Shown: piece by piece, positions 11,520-23,100 of the stretch
How positions within the stretch are numbered: the first letter of the stretch is position 1
Layout of the letters: each line of letters begins with the position of its first letter
Origin: Hordeum vulgare subsp. vulgare
Lineage: Eukaryota > Streptophyta > Magnoliopsida > Poales > Poaceae
DNA length: 64,000 nucleotides
Direction of reading: 5' to 3'
Assembly (NCBI RefSeq): GCF_904849725.1
Contig: NC_058520.1
Coordinates: 535,608,083-535,672,082, forward strand
Program-made: the position numbers and the translations under genes
The notes under the pieces: model-generated
The model's input: the letters and a program-made list of their open reading frames with translations, nothing else
The model's database searches: none
What the model was told of the DNA's origin: nothing

Positions 11520-11878
11520 GCACTATCAAAGGTAACAGTGATGAAGCCGTCTCTGCTGACGAACGTAGATGTGCATCTGCAACCATCTATAGAAATGACG
11601 ATGGGGAGTTTTTGGGCGCCTTGGAGTTGGTGCTGGAGGGAGTTTGTGCCGAGGCTATGGCATGTCGCAAAGCCATGTTCTTGAAGCAAGATCTCCAGCT
11701 TGGCCATGCGGTGACTGCTTCTGACAACTCAAATGTTATTCACAACATTAGCGAAGGAACCAGAGAATTCGATGATCATTCAAGAAATCAGGCGGATGCT
11801 GAACACGCCAGGAAACACGGTGTTCCGTCATGAGCAGCGGGAGAGCGATGTAGATGCTCTCTTATTGCGTGGAATTCT
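11396..11878 (+). pseudogene. RNase H-like domain fragment, frameshifted
   Basis: The ORF from 11396 to 11833 contains a pattern like the plant RNase H domain (RVT_3 type) seen in LINE-derived proteins: a Trp-Ile-Pro-Leu-Pro-Arg-Gly opening near 11498, then Lys-Gly-Asn-Ser-Asp-Glu where the family usually has Lys-x-Asn-x-Asp-Gly, then AEAMACRKAMFL and a SDNSNVI stretch. After about 11766 the matching frame shifts and continues as EIRRML...FRHEQRESDVDAL to a TAG near 11878. It is most likely a transposon fragment rather than a host gene. Confidence 0.5.
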
Positions 11879-11894
11879 TTAGTTTTAGCACCTA

Positions 11895-12053
11895 CTTTCT
11901 CCGTTTTTAAATATAAGTCTTTTTAGAGATTTTATTAAAAGACTACATACGAAGCAAAATAAGTAAATCTATACTCTAAAATATATCTATATACATCCGT
12001 ATGTAGTTTCCTATTGAAACATCTAAAAAGGCTTATATTTAAGAACAGGGGAG
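11895..12053. mobile_element. Stowaway-type MITE (159 bp)
   Basis: The ends are CTTTCTCCGTTTTTAAATAT and, inverted, ATATTTAAGAACAGGGGAG, with TA at 11893-11894 and 12054-12055. The inner TIR phrase TATAAGTCTTTTTAGAGATT is typical of the Thalos-like Stowaway group of Triticeae. Confidence 0.85.
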
Positions 12054-12099
12054 TAGTAGGCATGTTTGGTTATTATAACACATGATAGTATTGACTATT

Positions 12100-12752
12100 T
12101 TTTTTAATGGTGCATCTCTTGAAAATTTTGATCCTTTTTTTGTATTTGTAAACAATTTTCAAAAACATGATCTTTTTTAGTTTCTGCACACTTTGTTTTC
12201 AAACACAATCATTTTTTGGAAAGTCCCAAAAGAATTCTAAAATATAAAGTCCCAAAAGAATTTAAGAACAGGGGAAAATTTGATCATTTTTTAAATTCCA
12301 AACATTTTGATACACACAAACATTTTCTGATTTTATGAATAAATTTTGAAAATCAGAACTTTTTTTAAAATTCCAAACAATATTTTTAAATCATGCAATT
12401 TTTTAAAGTAACAACAATTATTGAATATGCAATTTTTTTTTACAAAAGTGTTCGAAAAAAGGAAGAACATGATAACTTGTTTATTTGTGAACAAATTTTG
12501 AAACATGTAAATGATATTTTAAAAAAAGAAGAGCATAACAGATTTTGAAAGGCCAAACATTTTTAGGATTTTCTGTATATCTTTTATAAATAAGAATATA
12601 TTTTGGAAAATAAAAAGAAAGGGGAAAAAAGAAGAAAATTGTAATAAAAACAGTGCGTACCCTAGCTGAAATTGGGCCATTTCACTCGAGCGCTGAGATC
12701 GTATGCGAAACCCCGCAATTTGTCGCTTAATGCGTCAAATAGAATTTTATAT
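12100..12752. repeat. AT-rich repetitive block (right copy)
   Basis: Same composition and word set as 10195-10850, and the same right flank: CGTACCCTAGCTGAAATTGG near 12657, then CACTCGAGCGCTGAGATCG, ending GCGTCAAATAGAA. The clean end GCGTCAAATAGAA is the inverse of TTCTATTTGACGC at about 10032, so one larger element spanning 10025-12752 is an alternative to two blocks. Confidence 0.4.
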
Positions 12753-13003
12753 CTGTATCTTGCTTCCAACCACGTAACATAAGAGAAATGTTGAATTTTC
12801 ATAAGTGTGTATTAAAATACAGAATGAGGGTATATATATTTAAAGTTGATTAAAAATATTTCTTAGCTTAAATTATCTACTTAATTCATGGCATGTTCTC
12901 ACTATTGACTTTAGATAAAGGCCTCAAAAGTATGTCCTAATTTCTGTGTGGGTCAAAATTATGTCTTATTTACGAGCGTACATATCTTTTTTCATGTTTA
13001 ATA

Positions 13004-13096
13004 CTCACTCTGATCCGAATTAATTGACAAAACATTTATGCAACAATTGTACACCATTGTATAGAGGATGTGTCAATTAATTTGGATTGGAGGAAG
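13004..13096. mobile_element. Stowaway-type MITE (93 bp)
   Basis: CTCACTCTGATCCGAATTAA and, inverted, TTAATTTGGATTGGAGGAAG form the ends. TA flanks at 13002-13003 and 13097-13098. Unusually short but structurally complete. Confidence 0.75.
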
Positions 13097-13246
13097 TAAC
13101 TGATTTTGGTAAAATTGATTGTTCTTAAAATCAGTATACTAAAAATTATGGCAATCGACTATATTTTTTGCTTTATGCCATCATGTATGTACCTTCATGG
13201 GAAACTAGATTCCCCTCCCCCCTATTTAACGCATGTTGTGCATGTT

Positions 13247-14111
13247 TGATATGTTCATTTTGCATTATGTTTCCTACTGTTATTTATAAATTATTAGAGT
13301 TATATTCAAGTTCATAATTCAATTCTAATGTCTTTTTGTTTTATTTTGCAAGATGCATCATAAGAGGGAGATTGGTGGCAGCTGAAATTCTGAGCCTGGA
13401 AAAACTACATCATAGATAACCATTCTCCAAGAGCTCCAAATGACATGAAAATTTAAGAAAAAATGTTTTGGAATATATAAAAAAATACTGGAATAAAGAA
13501 GTACCGAAAAGGACCCTTGGTGGGACCACAAGCTACGTGGGCGTGCCGTACCGCCAGGGCGTGCCGAGGTGGCTTGTAGCCCCCATGGTGGCCCATTGGT
13601 GCTCATCTTCTCCTATATGAAGTCATTTATCCTAGAAAAAACAAGAGAAGACTTACGAAACCAATCACCGTCATCTCGAGGCGGGATCAGAGGTAGAGCA
13701 CTTTTGCTCTCCGGTGAAGCGGTTCCGCCGGGAGGGGGAAATTGAAGCCATCGTCATGACAACCATTCCTCTCATCATGGGAGAACTCATATCCATCAAC
13801 TTCTTCATCAACACCATCTCATCTCCATACCCTGTTTCATCACTTGTGTCCAATCTTTGTCTCTAAACTCACATTGGTACCTAGGGGTGCTAGTACATCT
13901 TGTAGTTGATGCTAATTAGTCTACTTGGTGGAAGATTATATATTCGTATTGTAAAAAACTTATTTATCTCCTCTACTCATTAACATAATTATGATTTGTG
14001 AGTAGTTATGTTTGTTCTTGAGTACATGGGAGAAGTCTTGTTATAAGTAATCATGTAAAATTGACTTCCTTCAATGCTTTGATGATATGTTGTGTTGTTT
14101 TTCCTCTAGTG
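13247..14111 (+). repeat. Gypsy-type LTR fragment A (plus)
   Basis: The fragment begins TGATATGTTCATTTTGCATT, equivalent to the minus-strand start of the solo LTR at 18647. It runs through a conserved block near 13660-13900 (GGAGGGGGAAAT, CATCATGGGAGAACTCAT) also present in inverted form at 17960-18240. It ends near CTCTAGTGGTG, where an oppositely oriented fragment begins. About 140 bp to its left are shared with fragment C, so the duplicated unit is larger than the LTR. Confidence 0.7.
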
Positions 14112-14915
14112 GTGTGATGACCCACAAGTATAGGAGATAAATCGTAGTTCTTTCGATAAGTAAGAGTGTCGAACCCAACGTGGAGCAGAAGGAAATGACA
14201 AGTAGTTTTCAGCAAGGTATTCTCTACAAGTACTGGAAGTATCGGTAACACGTATTTTTGAAGTAAGGAAATTTGTAACAAGTAACAAGTGGCAATATGA
14301 ACAAAGGTGCAAAAAGGTGACCCAATCGTTTTTATAGCAAATGACAAGTCGGAAAGTTCTCTTATAGCAAGTAAATAGTTCTTGAGGACACATGGGAATT
14401 CTCATCTAGTCACATTCATCATGTTTAGTTGATTCGTGTTTGTTACTTTGATAATTTGATATGTGGGTGGACTGGTGCTACGGTAATGTTCTTACTTGAA
14501 CAAGCAACCCTCTCGTGATTACCCCCTCCCGCAAGCATCCACAACTACGAAAGAAGAGTTAAGATAAATCTAACCATAGCATGAAACATGTGGATCCAAA
14601 TCTGCCCCTTAGAGAATAAGGAATAAACTAGGGTTTAAGATCATGTCACTCTCAAAATCCATCATCTACATATTACTCCCCAATGCCTTCCCTTAGGCCC
14701 AAGTATGGTGAAGTGTCATGTAGTCGACATTCAGGTGACACCACTAAAGCAAGAACAACATAAATATCATCAAAATATCGAAAGAATACAACCTTCACAT
14801 GATTACTTATAACAAGACTTCTCCCATCTCGTCAAGAACACAAGTAACCACTCACAAATCATATTCATGTTCAAGATCAGGGGGTACTCAATATGCTTAA
14901 GGATTTGTGTTGTGG
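14112..14915 (-). repeat. Gypsy-type LTR fragment B (minus)
   Basis: Starts GTGATGACCCACAAGTATAG and runs parallel to 17142-17950 of the solo LTR (GTGATGATCCACAAGTGTAG onward), including the shared phrases CATAGCATGAAACATGTGGA and GAAGTGTCATGTAGTCGA. It breaks near 14915 before the LTR start is reached. It forms a head-to-head arrangement with fragment A. Confidence 0.7.
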
Positions 14916-15126
14916 TGTTCTCACGACAAATACCAAGGGGTGGCTTATCGAGTGTGGGGTGCGTGTGTGTGGGGTGGTAGTACATCTTGTAGTTGATGGA
15001 CTCTAGAGGGTTTGGGGCCCTTCATGGGAGGTAACACCCCTAGTCATACCAGATCAACTATGTGGGTGATGAGTAATACAATGGTGCTCCTGGAGCTGTT
15101 CGCCGGAGAAGGAAGAAGGAACTAGC
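14916..15126. other. Rearranged segment between LTR fragments
   Basis: Contains a short LTR piece (AGTACATCTTGTAGTTGATG near 14979). It is followed by a block (15014-15126) repeated at 16048-16160, with GGCCCTTCATGGGAGGTAAC and CAATGGTGCTCCTGGAGCTG. No gene. Confidence 0.5.
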
Positions 15127-15270
15127 TGTTTTTGGTAAAATTGATTGTTCTTAAAATAATGTACTAAAAATTATGGGAATCGACTATATTTTTGCTGTAT
15201 GCCATCATGTTTGTACCATCATGGAAAAGTAGATTCCCCTCCCCCCTATTTAACGCCTGTTGTGCATGTC

Positions 15271-15969
15271 TGATATGTTCATTTTGCATTATGTTTACCT
15301 AATGTTATTTATAAATTATTACAGTTATATTCAACTTTATAATTCAATTCTAATATCTTTCTGTTTTATTTTGCAAGATACATCATAAGAGGGAGATTGG
15401 TGGTAGCTGGAATTCTGAGTCTAAAAAAACTACATCAGAGATAACTATTCTCAAGAGCTTCAAATGACATGAAAATTTACAAAAATTGTTTTGGAATATA
15501 TAAAAAAATACTGGAATAAAAAAGTACTGGAAAGGACCCTCGATGGGACCCCAAGCTACGTGGGTGCCGTACCCCCAGGGTGCGCCCAGGTGGCTTGTAG
15601 CCCCCATGGTGGCCCATTGATGCTCATCTTCTCCTATATGAAGCCATTTACGCTAGAAAAAACAAGAGAAGACTTACGGAACCAATCACCGTCGTCTCGA
15701 GGCGGGATCAGAGGTAGAGCACTTTTGCTCTCCGGCGAAGCGGTTCCACCGGGAGGGGGAAATCAAAGCCATCGTCATGACAACCATTCCTATCATCATG
15801 GGAGAACTCATCTCCATCAACATCTTCATCAGCACCATCTCATCTCCATACCCTATTTCATCTCTTGTGTTCAATATTTGTCTCTAAACTCACATTGGTA
15901 CCTAGGGGTGCTAGTACATCTTGTACTTGATGCTATTTCATCTCTTGTGTTCAATATTTGTCTCTAAAC
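15271..15969 (+). repeat. Gypsy-type LTR fragment C (plus)
   Basis: About 90% identical by eye to fragment A, and the match extends left to about 15127. The right end contains a 38-bp direct repeat (15852-15889 and 15932-15969) after which LTR sequence stops. Confidence 0.7.
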
Positions 15970-16627
15970 TTGAACATTAGCCGATGGATGCCGGTGGGTT
16001 CTGGAGGCGATATTAGGGACAAGCGGTGCAAGACACATGATGTACCCTGGTCTGGGGCCCTTCGTGGGAGGTAACACCCCTAGTCCTGCCGGATCAACTA
16101 TATGGGTGATGAGTAATACAATGGTGCTCCTCGAGCTGTTCGCCGGAGGAGGAAGAAGGAGCTAGCTCTCTTCTTGGCTCTCTTGTATGAGGGTGCGTGT
16201 GTGTGCGAATGGAAGACGACCAAAGATCCCATGCTAGGGGACCCGTGGGGGTTTTTATAGGTCAACCCCCAACTTACAATAGTGAATGTAGGAGAGGTGG
16301 GAACGAGCGTACGCGAGCGTGTTCAAGGCAAGAAGCTCCCAGGGGCACCTTATAAGTTGGTGCCCAAGAGAAAGGGGAGGGCCCACCATGCCTAACCTGC
16401 ACTGTAGATGGCAGTGTGTGACACGTGCATAGTGCCTGCCAATGTATCAATAATGGCGAGGGTAAATCGTCTTGTCTGCGCATGTCCGACGTGCGCTGTA
16501 GTTGATACTTTGGGCAGCGTGTTGGTCGGAGCAGTCGGCCACATGCGCGAGCCGAGACAGTCGGCCCAGCAAGCGGCAGCGTGCCCGACGCGCCATCTTG
16601 AGGCTACTCGGGGGTCATCCCTCGGAA
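15970..16627. other. GC-rich transposon-like DNA, possibly CACTA-derived
   Basis: Includes the second copy (16048-16160) of the block at 15014-15126. The composition, the GTTTTTATAGG-like promoter phrase and the adjoining tandem repeats resemble Triticeae CACTA (Caspar-type) interiors, from memory only. No CACTA terminus was found. Confidence 0.3.
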
Positions 16628-18760
16628 GTAGCCCATGAGCCTCCATGCGACTAGACGAGTTGGGCAAAGGGCCTTCGTCGTTGATGTAGCAGATGGGGTC
16701 GTCGAGGGTCTCGGTGGCAGCCAGCCGTGGGCCTATGGCCGGCAGAGCTTTCTTTCGAATGAGGGCATGCTAGCGCACCCCCTAGGTGTAGCTTTCGAGC
16801 ATTTGGGAGAGTCAAAGACTGAGGCAAAGGATCTTTGATGTTGTTGTAGTAGAGGTTGCCGATGGTGACCGGCTGCGGACCGCAGCTGGCACGACTTTCT
16901 TCCAGTGGGGGCGTGCCAGTGCACCTACTAGGTGTAGCCTTCGAGCCTCCGGGCGACTCGAAGAGTCGAGCGAAGTGTCTTTGTTGTTGTGGTAGTAGAG
17001 GTTTCCGATGGCGTCCGGCTATGGGCCACAGCTGGCGTGACTTTTTTCCAATGGGGCAGCGCGAGCGCACCCACTGGGTGTAGCCTCCGGGGGACTTGAA
17101 GAGTCGGGCGAAAGGTCTTCCCTATTGTTGTAGTACAGGTGTGATGATCCACAAGTGTAGGGGATCAATAGTAGTCCTTTCAATAAGTAAGGGTGTCGAA
17201 CCCAACAAGGAGCACAAGGAAATGATAAGCAATTTTCAGCAAGGTATTCTCTGCAAGTTGTGTAAGTAATAGTGATAGATAGTTTTTTAGCAAGATAATT
17301 CGTAACAAGTGACAAGTAACAATAGTAGTAAAGGTGCAACAAGGTAGCCCAATCCTTTTATAGGAAAGGATAATCCTGAAAGTACTCTTATATAAAGCAA
17401 GTGCTCCCGAGGACACATGAGAATTTCTGTCTAGTCATGTTCATCAAATTGAGTTGATTCACGTTTGCTACTTTCATAATTTGACATGTGGGTGGACCGG
17501 TGCTAAGGTGATGTTCTTACTTGAACTAACAACATACTTATGATTACCCCCTCTCGCAATCGTCCACAACTGTGAAAGAAGAATTCAGATAAATCTAACC
17601 ATAGCATGAAACATGTGGATCCAAATCAGCCCCTTATGAAGCACCACATAAACTGGGGTTTAAGCTTCTGTTACTCTCGCAACCCATCATATACTTGTTA
17701 CTCCATGATGACTTCCTTTAGGCCCATAGCATGGTGAAGTGTCATGTAGTCGATGTTTAAATGACACCACTAAAGGAAGTAACAACATACATATCATCAA
17801 AATACCGAACGAGCGCCAACTTTAAATGATTACTTATAACAAGACTTCTCTCATGTCCCCAGGAACAATAGTAATTACTCACACCTCATCAACATGTTCA
17901 ATATCATAGGTATCACTATAATGATTAAGGATTTGAACATAATATCTTCCACCAAGTAATCCAACAAGCATCAACTACAAGATGTAATCAACACAACTAG
18001 TGACCTACAGGTACCAATCTGAGGGTTTGAGATAAAGATTGAATACACAAGATGAACTAGGGTTGGAGGTGAGATGGTGATGGTGAAGATGTTGATGAAT
18101 ATTGGTCCTCCCACGAAGCAGGAAGCGTTGATGATGATGATGGCTTTGATTTCCCCCTCCCGGAGGTGAATTCCCCCGGTAGAATCTCTCTTCGGAGAGA
18201 AAAAGGGCCTCTTCCCAGGTTTCCACCTCGAGACGGCAACGCTTCATCTTGAAAGATGATTTATGATTTTTTTTCTATGGTAAAACACACCATATAGGAG
18301 AAGAGGTGCGTCGGGAGGCCAGCAGGGGCCCAGCAAGCCATCAGGGTGCGACGTGGGTGGGGGGCCCTATTGGCTGTGCGTAGCTGGTGGCCCCTCTCCT
18401 GTATATTTTTGTCCCTGTAACTCTCAAATATTCCACAAAAATTCTCCGTGAAGTTTCAGGTCAGTTGGAGTAACTTGATTTTTCTGACATTTTCTCGGTC
18501 CAGAATTCGAGTTTTCAGATTTTTCCTCTTTGTGATGTACCTTGCATATTAAGAGAAAAAGGCATAAGAATTAAATAATAACAGGGAATAATGGACAAGA
18601 ATAACACAAATATCAATAAAGAATCATGATGCAAAATGGGCGTATCAAGGTGGCGTCGAAGATCTCGGTGACGACTGTCCGCGGGACAGCAGCCGGTGCG
18701 GCGGTTTCCCAGCTAGGCGGGCCTACACACCCATTGGGTGTAGCCTCCAAGCCTCCATGT
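16628..18760. repeat. 146-149-bp tandem repeat, about four units, split by the solo LTR
   Basis: The phrase GTGTAGC followed by CGAGC or CCTCC recurs at 16786, 16932, 17078 and, after removing the inserted LTR, 18738: spacings of 146, 146 and 149 bp. A first, weaker unit begins near 16628. Each unit contains GTTGTAGTAGAGGTTGCCGA and CAGCTGGC-like phrases. The last full unit is interrupted at 17141/18648. Confidence 0.8.
17142..18647 (-). mobile_element. Solo LTR, Gypsy-type (1,506 bp), target duplication AGGTG
   Basis: On the minus strand it begins TGATACGCCCATTTTGCATC at 18647 and ends ...GATCATCA at 17142. The five bases before (17137-17141) and after (18648-18652) are both AGGTG. With no internal sequence, this is a solo LTR left by LTR-LTR recombination. 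It sits inside a unit of the 146-bp tandem repeat, which resumes in register on the other side. Confidence 0.88.
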
Positions 18761-19654
18761 GATGGGGGCGGTTCACCACGGAAATGATTGTGCAAAATAC
18801 AAAGTTAGTGAGCACAGATATATCAAAATTTGGTTTTAGCAGTGCAAGTTTTATGAAGAGGGAATGTCGACTCGGTTTCATCTGAGCTCCCGGGTCATTT
18901 TCATGTCCCCTCCGCTCTTTGTCTTCTACTCTCGCGAGCCAGACAGCCGAGTTGTGGTCTATATCTAGGATGAAGAGTGGGTCGCGGAGTGGACCGTACA
19001 ATACTCGGACGCTGGGGAGCGGATTGGCACGAGCAAAAATTTGCAAAGGAAATGACCGGTTCGCCCAAGTCATTATCTGGTCGGACATCTTTCGCATGGG
19101 GTGACCTCCAGCCTTTTCTCTTGCTAGCAGGACAACCAAGGTGCAAACTGTGGCTGATATGAAGAGTGGGATATTGGTACCGTACACATTACTAAGTCGT
19201 CTGTAGGGGAGAACATATCAGGCCAACCAACCAGCTGAGTTCGAACAACAAAGTAGAAGGAAAAAAAATCAGAAATGGCCCCCGAGGGTCGCTCAGGGTT
19301 ATCCAATTTTGTGCACGTTACGAAGATGTGCACATGGGGGATCACATTGCTTTCGTGCACACAGGGCGACGATGCACTTTGGCGGGGGCCCCAAGCCTCC
19401 GGGCGGTCGAGGGACGCCCACTGGACCCGGCCCGACCTGCCAGGCAGCGGAGCACGAGGCACCTGAGCCGGTTCTCCATCCGGCCTGACCCAGTCGGCTC
19501 GGTGTTAGAGCGGGCAGACAGGCCACCCCCGGGGATGTGGGGGAGGTGGGACCAACTAGTCTTATTTTTTCTTTTTTTGCCGACAACAACTTTTTTTGTG
19601 CAACCGGCCTACTCTTTTTTTTCCACCTGAGCAACCGATTGCCCCTTTCTTTTT
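18761..19654. other. Unassigned DNA
   Basis: Mixed composition; a GC-rich part at 19270-19550 carries overlapping ORFs on both strands with no recognisable domain. The T-rich stretch at 19560-19620 ends just before the Copia LTR terminus. No gene supported. Confidence 0.4.
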
Positions 19655-19683
19655 GTTCGGTCATTTGCTTTTATTCTTTCACA

Positions 19684-19696
19684 CGTTATCAGCACG
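19684..19696 (+). other. Copia-type primer binding site (internal Met-tRNA type)
   Basis: CGTTATCAGCACG directly follows the LTR terminus ending TTTCACA. Plant Copia elements with this site are thought to prime from a cleaved initiator tRNA. It marks the start of the interior of the host Copia element. Confidence 0.6.
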
Positions 19697-20110
19697 CTCC
19701 CGCTGAGCGATTCCATCGGTGCGACAGTTTCCGACTACAACATCGCCCGCCTGCGAGTTCGTCGGCAACAACTTTTGATTCAACGTGGTGGCGCCGCTAA
19801 CATGTCGTCCCTCAGCCCGGCGGAAGCACATCCAATCGGCAACCTCACACCATGAACGGCTTCAATCTCTAACTGCCCCTTAGATTCCTACAGGAATACA
19901 GGGGATGAACGAGAGAAAGAAGAACAGGGTTGCAGGGGCATTAGCATCCATCGAACCTTTCAAATTGAGAACATGAATCAAGAAAAGGTAAAATGTCTCA
20001 CTTGATTAGCATCGTCGTTGGACTTGGTGGTGACGCTCGTCACCATCAGGATGCGAACGACGACTGCATCAGTTTCATCTGGCCTCGGCTCGCACTGGCC
20101 TGAAACACCA

Positions 20111-23100
20111 TGTCACGCCCAAGATGCGACCCTATCCTCAATTTGGCCCGAAGGCCTCGTCAGGGATAGAAGCGCATCTCGTCGTGTCGCAAGAATGGAT
20201 ATCGTTACAAGTACATGTACTGAAAAGAAGAGATATATATAGAATTGGCTTACACTCGCCACAAGCTACATCAGAGTCACATAAGTACATTACATAATCA
20301 TCAAGAGTAAGAGAAGGGTCCGACTATGGACGAAAACAAACGGCAAAAGAAGAACGACGTCCATCCTTGCTATCCCAGGCTACCGGCCTGGAACCCATCC
20401 TAGATCGATGAAGAAGAAGAAGAAGAAGCAACTCCAAATGAACAATCAACGCACTCACGTCAAATAATCTTTACCTGTACCTGCAACTGGTGTTGTAGTA
20501 ATGTGTGAGCCACAGGGGACTCAACAATCTCATTTCCAAAGGTATCAAGACTAGCAAAGCTTACTGGGTGAGGTATGGTTGAGTGGTGAGGTTGCAGCAG
20601 CGGCTAAGCATATATTTGGTGGCTAAACTTACGAGTACAAGAAAATAAGAGGGGGAAGATCTACGCATAGCGGACGTGAACTACTGATGATCAAATGAAT
20701 GATCCTGAACACCCACCTATGTCAGGCATAACCCCACCGTGTCCTCGATCGGAGAAAGAACTCATGAAAGAGACAGTCACGGTTACGCACACAGTTGGCA
20801 TGTTTTAATTAAGTTAACTTCAAGTTATCTAGAACCAGTGTTAAACAAAGTTTCCACGTTGCCACATAACCGCGGGCACGGCTTTCCGAAAGATTTAACC
20901 CTGCAGGGGTGCTCCAACTAGTCCATCACAAATTACCACAAGCCGCATAGAAATCCTCAATCACGAAGCTCGCGATCTCGTTGGATTCCCTAGTGGAAAA
21001 CCTCAACTCTGAGATTACCCAAAGCATCACCGGAATCCCGATGCACAAGATATCTCGTCAAAGGTAAAACTAATCCAGCAAGGCCGCCCGGCGTGTCGAC
21101 GATCCCGATAGGAGCCGCGTATCTCGTTCTCAGGACACGACGGATAAGCACAGCGTACGGTGGCCTGATAGAATTCTCCCGAGTTGCCCCGGGTTGGCCC
21201 CGCAAACGGCTCTAGTTTTGGACCAACACCAACAGCACTGGCCCCCTGTATTATGTAGAATTACTCCTCGGGTAGCGCTAACTCCCTATGCATTTCAATT
21301 TAACAGAATTATTATGTTGGGCAAATAGTACCAATGTTGGGCCTTGCCAGACCAGCTTTAATCTAAAACGAATTATCAAGGGGGTCCCCATAACAACCCC
21401 GATCGTGTTAGGAGCGCTAAATTATGGAACATAACACCGGTAGCCGAAAACTAAGGGGGCAAAGGTGGAACAAAACACCAGGCTAGAAAGGCCGAGCCTT
21501 CCACCTTTTACCAAGTATATAGGTGCATTAAATTAAATAGCATTAATATGGTGATATGACAAGGAACCCATGTTATCACATGGAAGCAAGTGCACCTGCA
21601 ACTCGCAACACTAACAACATGGATAAGCAAGCCGTAACATAGTCAATCAGTGGTTTGCTAGGTCGTACAGGTTGAAGGTTATCATGGCATTGTTGAGAGG
21701 CTAATATTTAACAGGTGGTAGGCAACGAGACATAATCGATAGAAACGGTAAAACTAGCATGGCAATGATAGTAATGGTATCTGGGGATATGATCAGCTTG
21801 CCTGAGATCCCGCTGGGAAGAAGAATGACTCCGTGAAGCAGACGAACCGACGTAGTCGAACGGGTCCTCACAATCCGGCACGCTGCGGAACTCTATCGAG
21901 ACGAAGGAAACCGGAAACACCAATCAACACACGGAATTTGACCACACGATGCACAACACAAATGATGCATGAGCAGCTGAATACATGCAAGTCACGGCAT
22001 GACAATTTCACACAATCAAAACTACACATTAAGTGAAGTTCAATATGCAACGGGTTGCATATTGACGAAACTCCACATATGAGTTATTTAGTTCTCTCCC
22101 GATTAAATACACGGTTATATTAAATGTGGTTAAACATGGCAAGAGGTGGAGCGCAATTAAACTACCTGTCTAGGCATTTTAAATGAGGTCGGAAATGACA
22201 TATAGCACCTCCGAGACGACCTCGCATGTTAATTTACAGTTCTGTCCAGATCTGAACTAATGCATTTAATTAGTTGTTAAACAGCAAAACAAATAGGTTC
22301 ACGTGATTCTACGCGTCAAGGCAAGCAATCTACACATAAAGAACATCTCCAACGGAGCTACGGATCAAAAGTTACAAGCACCGCAAGATATGATGGCATG
22401 AATGCAATATGTGTGCAACGATGGCTACGAGCACTTCAAAACATACAAACAGCATGAGAAAATGAAACTACACGAGATTCTAAGCAAGTTTCATGGAGGG
22501 CACGATCAAAACGGAGCTACGGTTCAACAACTACGAGCAAAACAAGAAATGACTTCAATCTGCCAAAATCAGCCACATATCATTTACTACGCCCCACAAC
22601 TACGAGGTACACAACTCCGATATGCTCAAGCAAGGCATGACACGGAAGAGGGCAAGAAGAACTACTACAAACAACCAACAACAACTAGCATGGCATCAGG
22701 GAACACTAGGGAAAGAAGACACAAAATGGCATCTCACACACTATTTCAGACTTGGTGAAAACTACACCTCGTGAAAGTGCAGTTTTCAGCCTGAAGCAAT
22801 ATTGACAGCAGCAAAACCTATAGCTACAGGACTCCAAATGGCATGAAAATTTACCGCTTGCTAGAGAAACACAAGGGTACAATTAACTCCATTGGACCAA
22901 CCTCAAAAGAGCTACAGATCACAAGATGCAAGCAAGACAAGACAACAACAAAATATAACAGATTCCAGACTTAGAAATATTTCAGCTCCTCTAAACAGCA
23001 CTATTTCTAGCAACTTGAGAGCAATCAAACCACAACTAAACATGCATTCCTATTGCAACTAAAAATACCAGGTGCTAAACAAAACATCTAAAAAGAACTC

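Noticed and set aside
10025..12752. A single Mutator-like element with TTCTATTTGACGC inverted ends
   Set aside because: The ends match over only about 13 bases and the 9-bp flanks (TTTTGGGAG and TTTTATATC) do not match well; kept only as a low-confidence repeat.
14985..17136. A full CACTA element
   Set aside because: Composition and tandem repeats suggest one, but no CACTA terminus or transposase motif was found.
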